Origin: a virus
DNA: 40,754 nucleotides
Virus record (IMG/VR): IMGVR_UViG_3300033233_000081
Span: 1 to 40,754 of that record
Direction: 5' to 3' (one strand)
Below, one piece after another: positions 7,033 through 15,264 of the stretch; positions within the stretch are counted from its first letter, which is position 1; every line of letters starts with the position of its first letter. A program made the position numbers and the translations under genes. Below the pieces are notes generated by a model. It saw only the letters and a list, made by a program, of their open reading frames with translations, did no database searches and was not told the DNA's origin.

Positions 7033-8679
7033 ATGCAAGTCCCATACAATTTTCAGCAGGTAATAAATAATAATCAGTATCAGGTAATAAACGGGGTTAA
7101 GTGTTTCCCCGTCAGTATGCTGGATGCAAATTTTAGTTATCTCTGTAATGTGGTAACTGTTGGATCAACTGCTCCTACGGTATCGTATGACGGCCAGTTC
7201 TGGTTTGATGGAACTACGCTTAAGATAGCTCAGTCTTCCTCTTGGGTAGATATTAAGGTTGCTAATGCTGTGAACGCTGATAAGCTGGGCGGGATCCTTC
7301 CTAGTCAGTTTCTGAGGTCTGATCAGAACACAACCTGTTCAGGTGGTATTACAGCTCAACAGTTTGCTTCTACAACTACATCTGCACCTCCTCTTGTTGT
7401 AAGTAGCAACCAGTTAGTGACAAATCTCTGTGCGGACTATCTGGATGGTTACCACCTGGATTCTACTAACGCTGTGACAGGACAGCTTGTTCAATTTGAT
7501 ACGGCTAATGTTAAGCTCAGTGCTGCACCGATCTATGTTGTATCTGGTAAAGTTGGGATTGGTGTTACATCCCCTCGGGCGAGTCTGCATGTGAGTGGTG
7601 TGGAGAGTATCCATGTTGGTTATAACGGTGTCCCCTATCCTACAACACCATCTAATGGGGTTAATATCGTTGGTGAAGGTGCGTATTCTGATTTTATGCT
7701 ATCTGTAACTGATGGCTCTGCTAGAGTGAATATGTATTGGAACGCTTACTATGATTATTCTGCTGGTGCGCACAAATATATTGTCAGTAATGAGGCTGCT
7801 AATAGGTTCTCGATGGGTGGTAGTTATTTTGGGTTCTATGGTGCTTCTGCCGGAACTGCTGGTAATGCTATATCATGGACACAGGTAGCTGAGTTTGCAA
7901 GTGGGGCGGATGTGTGGTTGAGTCCGAGAGGGACATCAAGTGACTTCTATATAAATTCCAGTGGCAATGTTGGTATTGGGACGACATCTCCCTCCTGCAA
8001 GTTACATGTAGTCAGTGATTATGTTTACATAGGTTCATCTAATACAAATAGGCCACGTGTTCAGATTCATGCTCCCAGCAGCACTAGTGATACATACAGT
8101 GGAATAGATTTCTTTGTTGACACCACACAGTATGGTGGAATTTATGTTAACGGATATACTAAGAGTGTGAATGTCTGGCAGCTTACGGCAAGTAATCTCT
8201 TACAGAGGGTCATAATTCCTTATTGTTCTACAACAAACGAGGGGCAGCTCTCTGTGGCAATTCTAGACCCTGTGCATGGCGTTTACAAGTCTGACTTTCC
8301 TTCTGGGTGGTTTGGTGGACTCGGCATCTGCAATCTTACTTGCACTGGGATTTACTATGATACACTAACTCAACGTTCAGATGCAAATTTAAAAACGGAC
8401 GTTCAACCGCTATCGGATTATCTGAATACTGATTGTCTAGACGTTATCTCTTGTCTGAAACCGGTAAAGTATGTATATGTGGATGATCCTCTGAAGACCA
8501 ATCGGTTCGGTTTTATTGCTCAGGATGTGTCTGAGGTCTGTCCAGAACTTGTAACGATCGATACGGAAGGCAAAGCGAGCTTGAATTATATGGATCTAAT
8601 CGCACTGCTGACCAAGGGAATTCAGGAGCTTAATGATACGATTGGAAAGATTATTCAGAAAATTGGTGGGATTAGTTAA
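7033..8679 (+). CDS. Second tail fibre/spike with C-terminal S74 chaperone
   Basis: A 548-residue protein. The N-terminal part (residues 1-120) carries the phage fibre pattern SYDGQFWFDGTTLKIA...VKVANAVNADKLGG. Two GIG-TSP-LHV repeats (VGIGVTSPRASLHV and VGIGTTSPSCKLHV) are typical of fibre and spike shafts. The C-terminal 100 residues are an S74 autocleaving chaperone: SDANLKTDV at S449, then KYVY and RFGFIAQDVSEVCPELV, ending in a coiled coil. ATG 7033 is preceded by a G-rich site that is not ideally placed. This phage thus has two independently chaperoned receptor-binding candidates. A possible promoter and a structured RNA element follow. Confidence 0.85.
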   Translation: MQVPYNFQQVINNNQYQVINGVKCFPVSMLDANFSYLCNVVTVGSTAPTVSYDGQFWFDGTTLKIAQSSSWVDIKVANAVNADKLGGILPSQFLRSDQNTTCSGGITAQQFASTTTSAPPLVVSSNQLVTNLCADYLDGYHLDSTNAVTGQLVQFDTANVKLSAAPIYVVSGKVGIGVTSPRASLHVSGVESIHVGYNGVPYPTTPSNGVNIVGEGAYSDFMLSVTDGSARVNMYWNAYYDYSAGAHKYIVSNEAANRFSMGGSYFGFYGASAGTAGNAISWTQVAEFASGADVWLSPRGTSSDFYINSSGNVGIGTTSPSCKLHVVSDYVYIGSSNTNRPRVQIHAPSSTSDTYSGIDFFVDTTQYGGIYVNGYTKSVNVWQLTASNLLQRVIIPYCSTTNEGQLSVAILDPVHGVYKSDFPSGWFGGLGICNLTCTGIYYDTLTQRSDANLKTDVQPLSDYLNTDCLDVISCLKPVKYVYVDDPLKTNRFGFIAQDVSEVCPELVTIDTEGKASLNYMDLIALLTKGIQELNDTIGKIIQKIGGIS

Positions 8680-8687
8680 ATAAAGTG

Positions 8688-8719
8688 TTGACTTTCTGTA
8701 AATGATATGCATTTATGAG
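8688..8719 (+). promoter_or_regulatory. Weak candidate promoter before the capsid genes
   Basis: TTGACT (8688-8693) is a good -35. The best downstream -10 is TATGAG (8714-8719), 20 bases away, which is longer than usual; at 17-18 bases the hexamers are poor. It lies just after a stop codon and just before the structured element at 8722-8850, so a separate capsid transcript is plausible but not demonstrated. Confidence 0.3.
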
Positions 8720-8721
8720 TA

Positions 8722-8850
8722 TGGGGGAGAGGACTAACTATATGGTTGAAATAAAAGGAGATAATAGATGGCTAGACGGACTAGGCGTAAAGCACGACGC
8801 AAAGCTCGCAAGTAGCGAGCGGTCCTTCTAGTGGTTAGTTCTCTCCCCCA
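8722..8850 (+). ncRNA. Nested-hairpin structured element, three-way-junction-like, around a micro-ORF
   Basis: Outer stem: 8722-8739 pairs with 8833-8850 over 18 positions, with two G-U pairs and no mismatch. Middle stem: 8772-8781 pairs with 8822-8831 with one mismatch, extendable by G-U pairs at both ends. Inside it a 6-bp hairpin (8804-8809 with 8815-8820, GCTCGC/GCGAGC) and a weaker 4-bp hairpin (8785-8788 with 8797-8800) could make a three-way junction. The ribosome-binding site and start of a 15-codon ORF sit in the internal loop 8740-8771. The next gene's AGGAGG begins about eight bases after the outer stem. It could be a regulatory leader, a processing signal or an RNA with its own function. 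Pairing was worked out by eye. Confidence 0.65.
8768..8815 (+). CDS. 15-residue Arg/Lys-rich micro-protein
   Basis: ATG 8768 follows AAAAGGAG (8753-8760) at a 7-base spacing, one of the best ribosome-binding sites in the window. The product is MARRTRRKARRKARK: 10 of 15 residues are Arg or Lys and there is no acidic residue. That composition suggests RNA, DNA or capsid-interior binding (protamine-like), or that its translation itself matters as a leader peptide. Its last codons form the arm of a small hairpin, and the whole ORF is enclosed by the 18-bp outer stem. It lies directly before the scaffold/capsid genes. Confidence 0.6.
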   Translation: MARRTRRKARRKARK

Positions 8851-8867
8851 GAGAACAGGAGGATAAT

Positions 8868-9203
8868 ATGAATGGAGAAATGGCACCACAGATGGGAGCA
8901 ACTGGGAGCCCGATCGGGATGGAAGAGTATGCAGACATAGTAGTAGCTATGTGCATAAAAGGGTTAGAAGAAGCTCTCGGTATTTACTCTTCCACTTCTG
9001 AGAAAGGGCAGGTCTGCCTAGATTGTCTTAAGAAATTAAGCAAGGTTGTGCCAGATGCAGACCAGAAATTAGCTAAGGCAGCACAAGCTACGCAAGCTGC
9101 TCAGGCTGGTATGCCTCCTGGGGCGGGTGGAATGCCACCTGGAGGAGCTACGCCAACACCGACTCCACCGCCTACCGCTGGTGGTGGAGCACCAATTATG
9201 TAG
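8868..9203 (+). CDS. Small head-assembly region protein with Pro/Gly-rich tail
   Basis: A 111-residue protein with ACAGGAGGATAAT before ATG 8868. Residues 18-75 are helical (MEEYADIVVAMCIKGLEEAL...). The C-terminal part is low-complexity: AATQAAQAGMPPGAGGMPPGG followed by TPTPTPPP and a glycine run, likely disordered. It lies upstream of another small gene, the scaffold and the capsid, an arrangement common in podoviruses of many groups. A virion or assembly role is probable, but the exact job is unknown. Confidence 0.65.
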   Translation: MNGEMAPQMGATGSPIGMEEYADIVVAMCIKGLEEALGIYSSTSEKGQVCLDCLKKLSKVVPDADQKLAKAAQATQAAQAGMPPGAGGMPPGGATPTPTPPPTAGGGAPIM

Positions 9204-9213
9204 GAGGATAATT

Positions 9214-9384
9214 ATGGCTACTAAAGGGAAAGGTTCGGCAAAGATCAACCCTGGAAAGTATGGTGGATATGTTACTGGCGATTATTGGGGATACAATCCT
9301 CGTAACAGTGAGCCAAACGATAAGCTGTTTAGTAAGTATAGAAAGAACCTTAAGATAGACAGACCTGTTGCTCAGGGTAAATAG
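9214..9384 (+). CDS. Small basic protein upstream of scaffold
   Basis: A 56-residue protein starting MATKGKGSAKINPGKYGGY. ATG 9214 follows AGGAGGATAATT. A longer open frame exists upstream from 9127, but it overlaps the preceding gene and has no ribosome-binding site. It is rich in Lys, Gly, Tyr and Asn and looks disordered, as seen for capsid-associated minor proteins. Not recognised. Confidence 0.65.
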   Translation: MATKGKGSAKINPGKYGGYVTGDYWGYNPRNSEPNDKLFSKYRKNLKIDRPVAQGK

Positions 9385-9393
9385 GAGTAAGAT

Positions 9394-9882
9394 ATGGAAG
9401 ATACAAAGGCTCCAGAACAGCAGCTGCAGGAAATGCAGGAGTTTATCAGGAGCGCATATGAGGATCCTGATCTTCGTCCACATCTGAAGACTCTCTTAGA
9501 CAAATTCGGTATAAGCCTACCGGAACCTCCATATGAAAAGGAAGTTAAGAGGGTCAAAGAACAGTATGATGAGGAGATCAACGGTCTGAAGAAGAAATTG
9601 GAAGAGCAAGAGAAATCTCGGAGGGAAGAACAATTTATCAAGACCCTTGAGAGTTACGGTTTATCCAAGGATGATTTTCAGGATGTGTTAGATTTTGCCA
9701 AACAGAATGGGATCATTAACTTCGAGACGGCAGTCCGCTTGTATGTGAGCGAGAGACTCCAGAAATCAAGAAATAGTCTTCCCATCCGTGCCAGACAAGA
9801 TGACGATGTAGTAAAGAGATATTCTGGTATTGATGGGAAGGATAAACTTGTAGAGGATGTATTATCAATGTTAGGGAGGTAA
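9394..9882 (+). CDS. Scaffold protein
   Basis: A 162-residue charged helical protein immediately before the capsid gene. Residues 45-85 (EVKRVKEQYDEEINGLKKKLEEQEKSRREEQF) form a predicted coiled coil, the usual core of phage scaffolds. The N-terminus is Gln/Glu-rich (APEQQLQEMQEFIRS) and the C-terminus basic (IRARQDDDVVKRYSG...LVEDVLSMLGR), the end that commonly binds coat protein. Scaffolds guide procapsid assembly and then leave or are degraded; no head protease is recognisable here. Length and position fit well. Confidence 0.75.
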   Translation: MEDTKAPEQQLQEMQEFIRSAYEDPDLRPHLKTLLDKFGISLPEPPYEKEVKRVKEQYDEEINGLKKKLEEQEKSRREEQFIKTLESYGLSKDDFQDVLDFAKQNGIINFETAVRLYVSERLQKSRNSLPIRARQDDDVVKRYSGIDGKDKLVEDVLSMLGR

Positions 9883-9891
9883 TATGGAGAG

Positions 9892-10956
9892 ATGGCAACG
9901 ACAGTAAACATTCCGTTTTTGACTGGTGGAGCTTTTCAAGACTCTGCACAGCTTAAACGCTTTCTGGATACAACCAGGAGAAATTTTATTGCTTATGCGG
10001 TAGCGCAGAATCTTCCCAAGATATCGCCAATGGTAAGACTTATTCTCGAGAGAGCGGATCAAAAACCGTTCCAAGCTGCTTTTATTGTGCAGCCAGTCTA
10101 TCCTGATCTCAGCTCTCCTAGCCCACAGTATCTCGATACCAGTGGTAACTTTACGATTAACGATTTCAATGCAGAGACAATAAATGCTATCTTTGAGCCT
10201 GCTGTAATGGGTAATACAATCAGACTGAATGAGTTCGAGATCGCTCAAGCAGATTCCCCGAATAAGGTTGTAAATGAACTGGCGATTAAGGTAAGCGACA
10301 TCGGGCTTCAGACATTTGCGAAGCTTACGAACGATCTTATTAGATCCAGAACAAACGACAAAGAGTTTTACGGCATCCTCGATGTGGTCGGGATCTCTGG
10401 TGTGTTTGGCGAGTTAGATAGAACAACTTATACTTGGTGGATTGGAACTCAGTATTCCTACGCTACCGACCTTGGTAATGCTTCCAATGTCTATCAGGGT
10501 ATCGAGAGAGGCGTAAACAAATACATGAAAAATGTTGGGAACATGTTTGGTTTGCCTTCCTGTGGATTTACCGACTATGCCACATTCCAGAAGATTATCG
10601 AGTCCTTTACTCCGCTTGAGAGATACAATGTTGGGCATGTAGCAGAGATTACCGAAGTAAGAGAACATACCGTCAAGGGTGTTATTGTTGGTGGTGTTCC
10701 GGTCTTTCCGGATCCTTACCTTAGCCCATATGATGCTGGTGGTGGCAATTATGTTGGCGATATCATTTATCTCAACCTAAATAATATTCACTTCTCCTTT
10801 GCAAGCCCGTTTAGTTTCTATACGACCGAGTGGCAGCCTGAATACATCAATGCTAAGCTCTCTTGGTTGTCTGTATTTCTGATTGGTGGTCAAATGTGGT
10901 CTGAACGTCCGAAGGCACATTTGGTGGTTAAGGGTGTTCCTAGTATGAACCTATAG
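9892..10956 (+). CDS. Major capsid protein
   Basis: A 354-residue protein directly after the scaffold gene. It is uncharged overall, with a helix-rich N-terminal arm (QLKRFLDTTRRNFIAYAVAQNLPKISPMVRLI), a long helix around residues 130-160 (VVNELAIKVSDIGLQTFAKLTNDLI) and alternating beta/loop segments, in line with HK97-fold coat proteins of podoviruses that assemble around a scaffold. The C-terminal region (NNIHFSFASPFSFYTTEWQPEYINAK) looks like the A-domain core. No protease-cleavable delta domain is apparent. Position and composition give good but not motif-level support. Confidence 0.8.
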   Translation: MATTVNIPFLTGGAFQDSAQLKRFLDTTRRNFIAYAVAQNLPKISPMVRLILERADQKPFQAAFIVQPVYPDLSSPSPQYLDTSGNFTINDFNAETINAIFEPAVMGNTIRLNEFEIAQADSPNKVVNELAIKVSDIGLQTFAKLTNDLIRSRTNDKEFYGILDVVGISGVFGELDRTTYTWWIGTQYSYATDLGNASNVYQGIERGVNKYMKNVGNMFGLPSCGFTDYATFQKIIESFTPLERYNVGHVAEITEVREHTVKGVIVGGVPVFPDPYLSPYDAGGGNYVGDIIYLNLNNIHFSFASPFSFYTTEWQPEYINAKLSWLSVFLIGGQMWSERPKAHLVVKGVPSMNL

Positions 10957-10971
10957 CATGGGAGACTGGAT

Positions 10972-11289
10972 ATGATCGTTAAGAACCAAGACAGAAGGCT
11001 CATCCTCTTGGATAAGACAGATGGGAAGATATATGAGCTAGACCCGAACGCAGATACGGTAGTCCCAGATTCCCTCTGTGTAGAGTTTCTGGGATATGGG
11101 GCTACCGACAATCATCATTACGATGTGTGCAGAAAGAGGCTCGAGTTCTTGAGGTTTGAGCCTACTGTAATGCAAGAGCTTAGGGACGATCCGGATGCAG
11201 ATAAAGTGAATATTGTGACTGTTGACTATTTAAAGAGTCTGCAGTTCGAGACAGGTAAGGTCATAGAGAGGCGAACCAAGAAAGCATGA
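10972..11289 (+). CDS. Hypothetical head-associated protein
   Basis: A 105-residue protein between the capsid and an adaptor-like gene. The N-terminal half is beta-like (DRRLILLDKTDGKIYELDPNADTVVP), then a short charged helix and a basic C-terminus (VIERRTKKA). ATG 10972 follows GGGAGACTGGAT. Its stop overlaps the next start (ATGA at 11286-11289). A head-completion or decoration role would fit its position, but no family is recognised. Confidence 0.65.
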   Translation: MIVKNQDRRLILLDKTDGKIYELDPNADTVVPDSLCVEFLGYGATDNHHYDVCRKRLEFLRFEPTVMQELRDDPDADKVNIVTVDYLKSLQFETGKVIERRTKKA

Positions 11290-11906
11290 GCCTGACAGCA
11301 GCTGATTATTTTAGAAGGCTGTTTGATTTTTATCCTGTCGCTTATGATGAGTCGCCCTTCCTGTATAGAATCCTCAACAAAGCCAGACAGGATGTGGCGG
11401 ATAATTTTTGTCTCAAGAAGAGCACACATTCTTCTGTTAACAAATATGCTAGGTGGTTTGATCGTCCTATATGGAATCTTTATACCACTTGGTATATTCT
11501 AGGGAATGCTCCTCTTGCGAATATCTCTAGGGTATGGCGTGTGTATTATGTAAATCCAGACAGGGATTATGTTAAGAAGCTGGATCAAGTTACTTACGAT
11601 GATATCGTGAAGGATGTAGAACCTGCTGGATATATATATGACCAGGTTGAGAAGACAATTTCTATTGTTCCATCTACTTGGAATCACCAGGAGAACGAAT
11701 ATATCGACATACTTTACACGCCTCTACTCAATCAGATGTATAATCTCTATGATCAAGAAGACCTCATACCGGATGAGTTGTTGGATTGTGTTGCTCTTCG
11801 TATGGCTTACATGCTTGCTATGAACGACATGCAGTATACACTGGCAGAATTTCTTAATAACCAATGGAAAATGGAGCTCTTTAGAAGTGTCAGGGCGAGA
11901 GGCTAG
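11286..11906 (+). CDS. Head-tail adaptor-like protein
   Basis: A 206-residue protein with an N-terminal helix pair (LTAADYFRRLFDFYP...PFLYRILNKARQDVADNF), a beta-rich middle (RVYYVNPDRDYVKKLDQVTYDD...IYDQVEKTISIVPS) and a C-terminal helix (LDCVALRMAYMLAMNDMQYTLAEFLNNQW). This helix-beta-helix plan is that of tail adaptor (tail tubular A-like) proteins that dock under the portal. Residues 57-69 carry WxDRPIWxxYTTW, shared with the fibre-region protein at 3148-3750. It overlaps the preceding gene by four bases and the nozzle-like gene follows at once. Confidence 0.6.
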   Translation: MSLTAADYFRRLFDFYPVAYDESPFLYRILNKARQDVADNFCLKKSTHSSVNKYARWFDRPIWNLYTTWYILGNAPLANISRVWRVYYVNPDRDYVKKLDQVTYDDIVKDVEPAGYIYDQVEKTISIVPSTWNHQENEYIDILYTPLLNQMYNLYDQEDLIPDELLDCVALRMAYMLAMNDMQYTLAEFLNNQWKMELFRSVRARG

Positions 11907-11909
11907 GAC

Positions 11910-13937
11910 ATGGCTAAGCGAAGGAAGCAGAACGAGATTGTTCAGAACATTGAACAAGATTTTCATATCTTGGGATTGGCAACCAATGTGGGAGATGCCA
12001 CAACCAAGCCTGGGATGTGCCAGAGGCTTGCGGCCATGCCAGACCTCAAGCTCGGATGGAAGAAAGTCCCTAAGAGCACCGCCTTCTTCACTTCTTCTTT
12101 TGGTGCTCTGAATGGGTTTAACAACGACGGAAGGTATGCTTACCTCTGGTATAGTAAATCTTGTGAAGTTGTAGATACAGTTAACAAGACGTCAATCAAG
12201 GTAACGGTGGACGAAGATGCCCAGTGGGCGGGTGGATATGATGACCTGCTCTTTTTTGTTACCACTGCAAGTAAGATCTATAGATTCAAGCGTGACGGAA
12301 CCCTTCTTTCGACATACAACACTGCAAATGGCAACAGAGCCTGTGTATATCGAGGCCGTCTGTTTGTAGCCAACGGTAAAACACTTTATTTTTCTTCGGT
12401 AGACTTTCAGGATGTAAGCGAAACAAACTTTGCTACTAATACTACAGTTCCCCAAAATCCTAAGGTAAACTATGCTTCTGGAGGCAGTCTGACAGGAGCC
12501 TATTATTATAAGGTCTCCGCCAGTGCTGGTGATGGTGGGTGGACAGGACTCAGTGTAGAAGTCAAAGCTATAGTTTACGCCGCCCCTACAAATCTAACTA
12601 TACTGGCCTCTGCTGGTGGTAGCCTTACGACAGGAACATATTATTATCGTGTCTCTTCCTTGGATGATGCAAATAATGTTTATAGAGCCACAAATGAAGT
12701 ATCTGCTACGACAGATAACACAAACAAGACAGTAACTCTCTCCTGGTCTCCTGTTGAGGGTATATCTAGATATAGGGTATGGAGAGGAACATCTGCTGGG
12801 CAGGAAAATCAGTATGTGGACGTCACAGGAACATCCCTTGTAGACAATGGAACCCTTACCTGGGTGAATGCTAATTTCGTAGAGAACGGGACAGTTGTCT
12901 TGACTTGGGATGCTCCGTCTGGTGCTATTAAATATCGTATCTGGAGAGGAACAACAAGCGGTGGAGAGAGTCAATATGTAGAGACAACATCTACCACATT
13001 TGCTGATACTGGTGGTCTTGCCTGGACTTCCGGAACACCACCAAAAGATGTCTTTCTCTCTACCGAGGGTGGAGGGTATATACTCATTACCCATCCGACA
13101 GTTTCTTGGATAAGTTGGCTTTATGTCATCAACGATATGCTCTATGTGTTCACGGACGGTAATCTATTTATTCTCTCTTCTAGTATAGCATCCAACATTC
13201 CTTCTAGTTTTTATCTCTTGGATACGGGTATCTCTATGCCGTTTGCCAACTCCACCTTGATGGTGATACGGGATCTTATCTTCCTTGTAGATAAGACCGG
13301 AATATATAGACTTAAGACAAACACTCTTGAGCGAATAGACAATCTCGTTGCAGATCAAGTCCCTTTGTTAGATCATTTCAAGGCTGGGACGTTCTCGTTT
13401 GAGGACAAGAATTGCTTAGCCATTCCTTATAGGTATGATGATCTTACTCTCTGTTATTGTATAGAATATGATATTTGGTTCCAGCTACCGTTTAGAGCAA
13501 TACGAAGCTTCACGAATCCTAATAGTGAGAATTGCTCTTTGGTCGAATATCCGTATCCAGGGCAGACAGGAATGGTAGCATTACATGTGATGTTCAACCA
13601 GACTACGTATTATCCGATGACGGTCAGATTGTGTCCGTTTGATCTTGGCATTAAGAGATACAAATACATACGAGAGATGCTTATAAAGACCAACGTAGCA
13701 TGTCCAGTAAAGGTCGGGTTCGATGATGAGTATGTCACAGAAAGACTTGTTCAATACTATACCGATCTAGTAGGATATAAACCCACACTACTAAAGAAGG
13801 GCGTCTACCTCTGGTTAGAATTCTCGGAAGACTCTGAGACATTTATGTATGTTCATTTTATCAAGATGAAGCTTACCCTACTGGGAGAAATCAATTACTT
13901 CTATGGGCAGACTCCAGCATGGTTAGGGCCAAGATAG
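11910..13937 (+). CDS. Tail nozzle-like protein with fibronectin-III-like inserts
   Basis: A 675-residue beta-rich protein. The first part (residues 1-180) has propeller-like features (YDDLLFFVTTASKIYRFKRDG, ACVYRGRLFVANGKTLYFS) typical of the tail-nozzle proteins of podoviruses (T7 gp12 / P22 gp10 roles). Residues about 185-380 contain fibronectin-III-like repeats, including two close copies: VTLSWSPVEGISRYRVWRG and VVLTWDAPSGAIKYRIWRG, each followed by a T-S-G-Q/E-QYV stretch. The propeller-like pattern resumes from residue 390 (WLYVINDMLYVFTDGNLFIL). The inserts may decorate the tail and help adhesion. The final codons overlap the next gene. Confidence 0.65.
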   Translation: MAKRRKQNEIVQNIEQDFHILGLATNVGDATTKPGMCQRLAAMPDLKLGWKKVPKSTAFFTSSFGALNGFNNDGRYAYLWYSKSCEVVDTVNKTSIKVTVDEDAQWAGGYDDLLFFVTTASKIYRFKRDGTLLSTYNTANGNRACVYRGRLFVANGKTLYFSSVDFQDVSETNFATNTTVPQNPKVNYASGGSLTGAYYYKVSASAGDGGWTGLSVEVKAIVYAAPTNLTILASAGGSLTTGTYYYRVSSLDDANNVYRATNEVSATTDNTNKTVTLSWSPVEGISRYRVWRGTSAGQENQYVDVTGTSLVDNGTLTWVNANFVENGTVVLTWDAPSGAIKYRIWRGTTSGGESQYVETTSTTFADTGGLAWTSGTPPKDVFLSTEGGGYILITHPTVSWISWLYVINDMLYVFTDGNLFILSSSIASNIPSSFYLLDTGISMPFANSTLMVIRDLIFLVDKTGIYRLKTNTLERIDNLVADQVPLLDHFKAGTFSFEDKNCLAIPYRYDDLTLCYCIEYDIWFQLPFRAIRSFTNPNSENCSLVEYPYPGQTGMVALHVMFNQTTYYPMTVRLCPFDLGIKRYKYIREMLIKTNVACPVKVGFDDEYVTERLVQYYTDLVGYKPTLLKKGVYLWLEFSEDSETFMYVHFIKMKLTLLGEINYFYGQTPAWLGPR

Positions 13938-14302
13938 AGGATGATGAGCTTAAGTTTATTGAGAATGCCACGCAGGATCACATTAGCTTTGTCGAAGCTA
14001 CGAATGCGATCATTCGCTCTCTAAATCTGAATATTCCAACAATCCTTCCCTTTGAGCTTATTTTGAGAGAGGCAAGAGATCAGAGGGAGTTCATACAGAT
14101 CAATCTTCAATTTCATCAATTCTTGAACGATACGTTACATTCTGTTCTAGCATCTCTTCCTGTTCCTGTTATCTTCATACCAAAGATTTTACCTGCTAGT
14201 TCCTTTGAGCAACTTAAGATGGTAGAATATATAATGCACCAGGATATAGATACAGTGTTTCAACAACTGTCGGAGGAATACAATGTCAATCAAGCTCGGT
14301 GA
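13919..14302 (+). CDS. Hypothetical tail/head protein
   Basis: A 127-residue protein overlapping both neighbours by about 20 bases. It is almost entirely helical with hydrophobic heptads (FIENATQDHISFVEATNAIIRSLNLNIPTILPFELILREARDQ). It has no Cys and no membrane segment. The location between nozzle-like and adaptor-like genes suggests a connector or plug component. The ribosome-binding site is weak, so translation is probably coupled to the upstream gene. Not recognised. Confidence 0.65.
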   Translation: MVRAKIEDDELKFIENATQDHISFVEATNAIIRSLNLNIPTILPFELILREARDQREFIQINLQFHQFLNDTLHSVLASLPVPVIFIPKILPASSFEQLKMVEYIMHQDIDTVFQQLSEEYNVNQAR

Positions 14303-14909
14303 CTATCTGAAGAATATTAAGATGTTTATCGACCCACGGGAGTTGGGTATAGATGATGTTAGGTTAATAGAGGCTATCAACTCTGCCAGGCTGTGGGTTA
14401 CAAGTGATATGGAACTGTTCGACGGTTGCTCCTTCGTAGTGAACGGATGGGGTATAGATGGATTTGTAGGAATCCCGAGGAGGGTCTACTTCACATCTTA
14501 CCAATTCCCAGATGTAAGAGTCAGATTGCTGGATACACCAGGAATTCAGATAGAAGTGCATAGAGGCTTGTTTGATAAAGAGATATATCCGTGCGGATAC
14601 CGGGTGGAAGCTGGTAAGATTATCTTACTTCCAGCTGGGACTTACAAGGGCGTTTTGGATGTTGTCTATCTACCGTGGTTTAGGCGATTCGAGGAAGGGA
14701 GTGACGAGGAAGAGAAGGATGATATTATCCCAGATATCTATAAGATGTTGGTGGTCTATAGGGCTTGTTCATTTCTAGTCGGTGGTGATATCCAGAGGTT
14801 TTTTATGTTGCAGTATGATTGTTTGGCGGAACAGTTTAGGAGGTTAAAGAGTGGAAAACAGATATCTATATCATCTAGAACAGAACAAGATAATCTTCGA
14901 GCTAATTGA
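14283..14909 (+). CDS. Second adaptor-like connector protein
   Basis: A 208-residue protein with GGAGGAATACA before ATG 14283. It has an N-terminal helix with INSARLWVTSDMELF, a central beta domain (RVYFTSYQFPDVRVRLLDTPGIQIEVHRG ... GKIILLPAGTYKGVLDVVYLPWF), then a C-terminal helical part (IIPDIYKMLVVYRACSFLVGGDIQRFFMLQYDCLAEQFRRL). This is the same overall plan as the protein at 11286-11906, so both may be head-tail connector components, one perhaps analogous to P22 gp4. There is a negative loop EEGSDEEEKDD around residue 140. It overlaps the next gene by 59 bases. Confidence 0.55.
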   Translation: MSIKLGDYLKNIKMFIDPRELGIDDVRLIEAINSARLWVTSDMELFDGCSFVVNGWGIDGFVGIPRRVYFTSYQFPDVRVRLLDTPGIQIEVHRGLFDKEIYPCGYRVEAGKIILLPAGTYKGVLDVVYLPWFRRFEEGSDEEEKDDIIPDIYKMLVVYRACSFLVGGDIQRFFMLQYDCLAEQFRRLKSGKQISISSRTEQDNLRAN

Positions 14910-15264
14910 TGCTATGCTCAAGAACGGTCTCTATTTCGCTCATAGAGACTTTCTTGTTGTCTATTGCAGGACAGATCTGGAGACGGCAAAGAAGATAGTT
15001 GAGACGCAGGATTTCTATCTAGGTGATTTAAAGCTTGAAGGCGAAGTAGGACTGGTATATCATTTCTGGGGAGATATAAAAGATATAAAGGATGTGCTGT
15101 CCCTTCTTAAGTTAGCAAAAGAAATGTTCACGCACCTGCTCTATTGGGACAGCAGAGCCGAAAAATGGGTTCTAAGGAGGATAAGAAATGGGAGCGAGAA
15201 AGCCGAGTGTGCCACAATGGCAGAAGGAATATCAAGAGTTCATGCAGAGAGTCTCCTCCTCTAG
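14851..15264 (+). CDS. Hypothetical protein in the virion gene cluster
   Basis: A 137-residue protein starting at GTG 14851, which follows AGGAGGTTAAAGA, a strong site that decides the start. It overlaps the previous gene by 59 bases and the next by 77. The sequence is mixed alpha/beta (IIFELIDAMLKNGLYFAHRDFLVVYCRTDLETAKKIVE) with a hydrophobic helix near residue 100. No known family. The long overlaps on both sides are unusual even for a phage, and the C-terminal 25 residues are constrained by the next reading frame. Confidence 0.6.
   Translation: MENRYLYHLEQNKIIFELIDAMLKNGLYFAHRDFLVVYCRTDLETAKKIVETQDFYLGDLKLEGEVGLVYHFWGDIKDIKDVLSLLKLAKEMFTHLLYWDSRAEKWVLRRIRNGSEKAECATMAEGISRVHAESLLL

Noticed and set aside
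12594-13094. 166-codon frame antisense to the nozzle-like gene
   Set aside because: No ribosome-binding site, unusual Cys/Ser/Ile-rich composition, and complete overlap with a convincing plus-strand gene.
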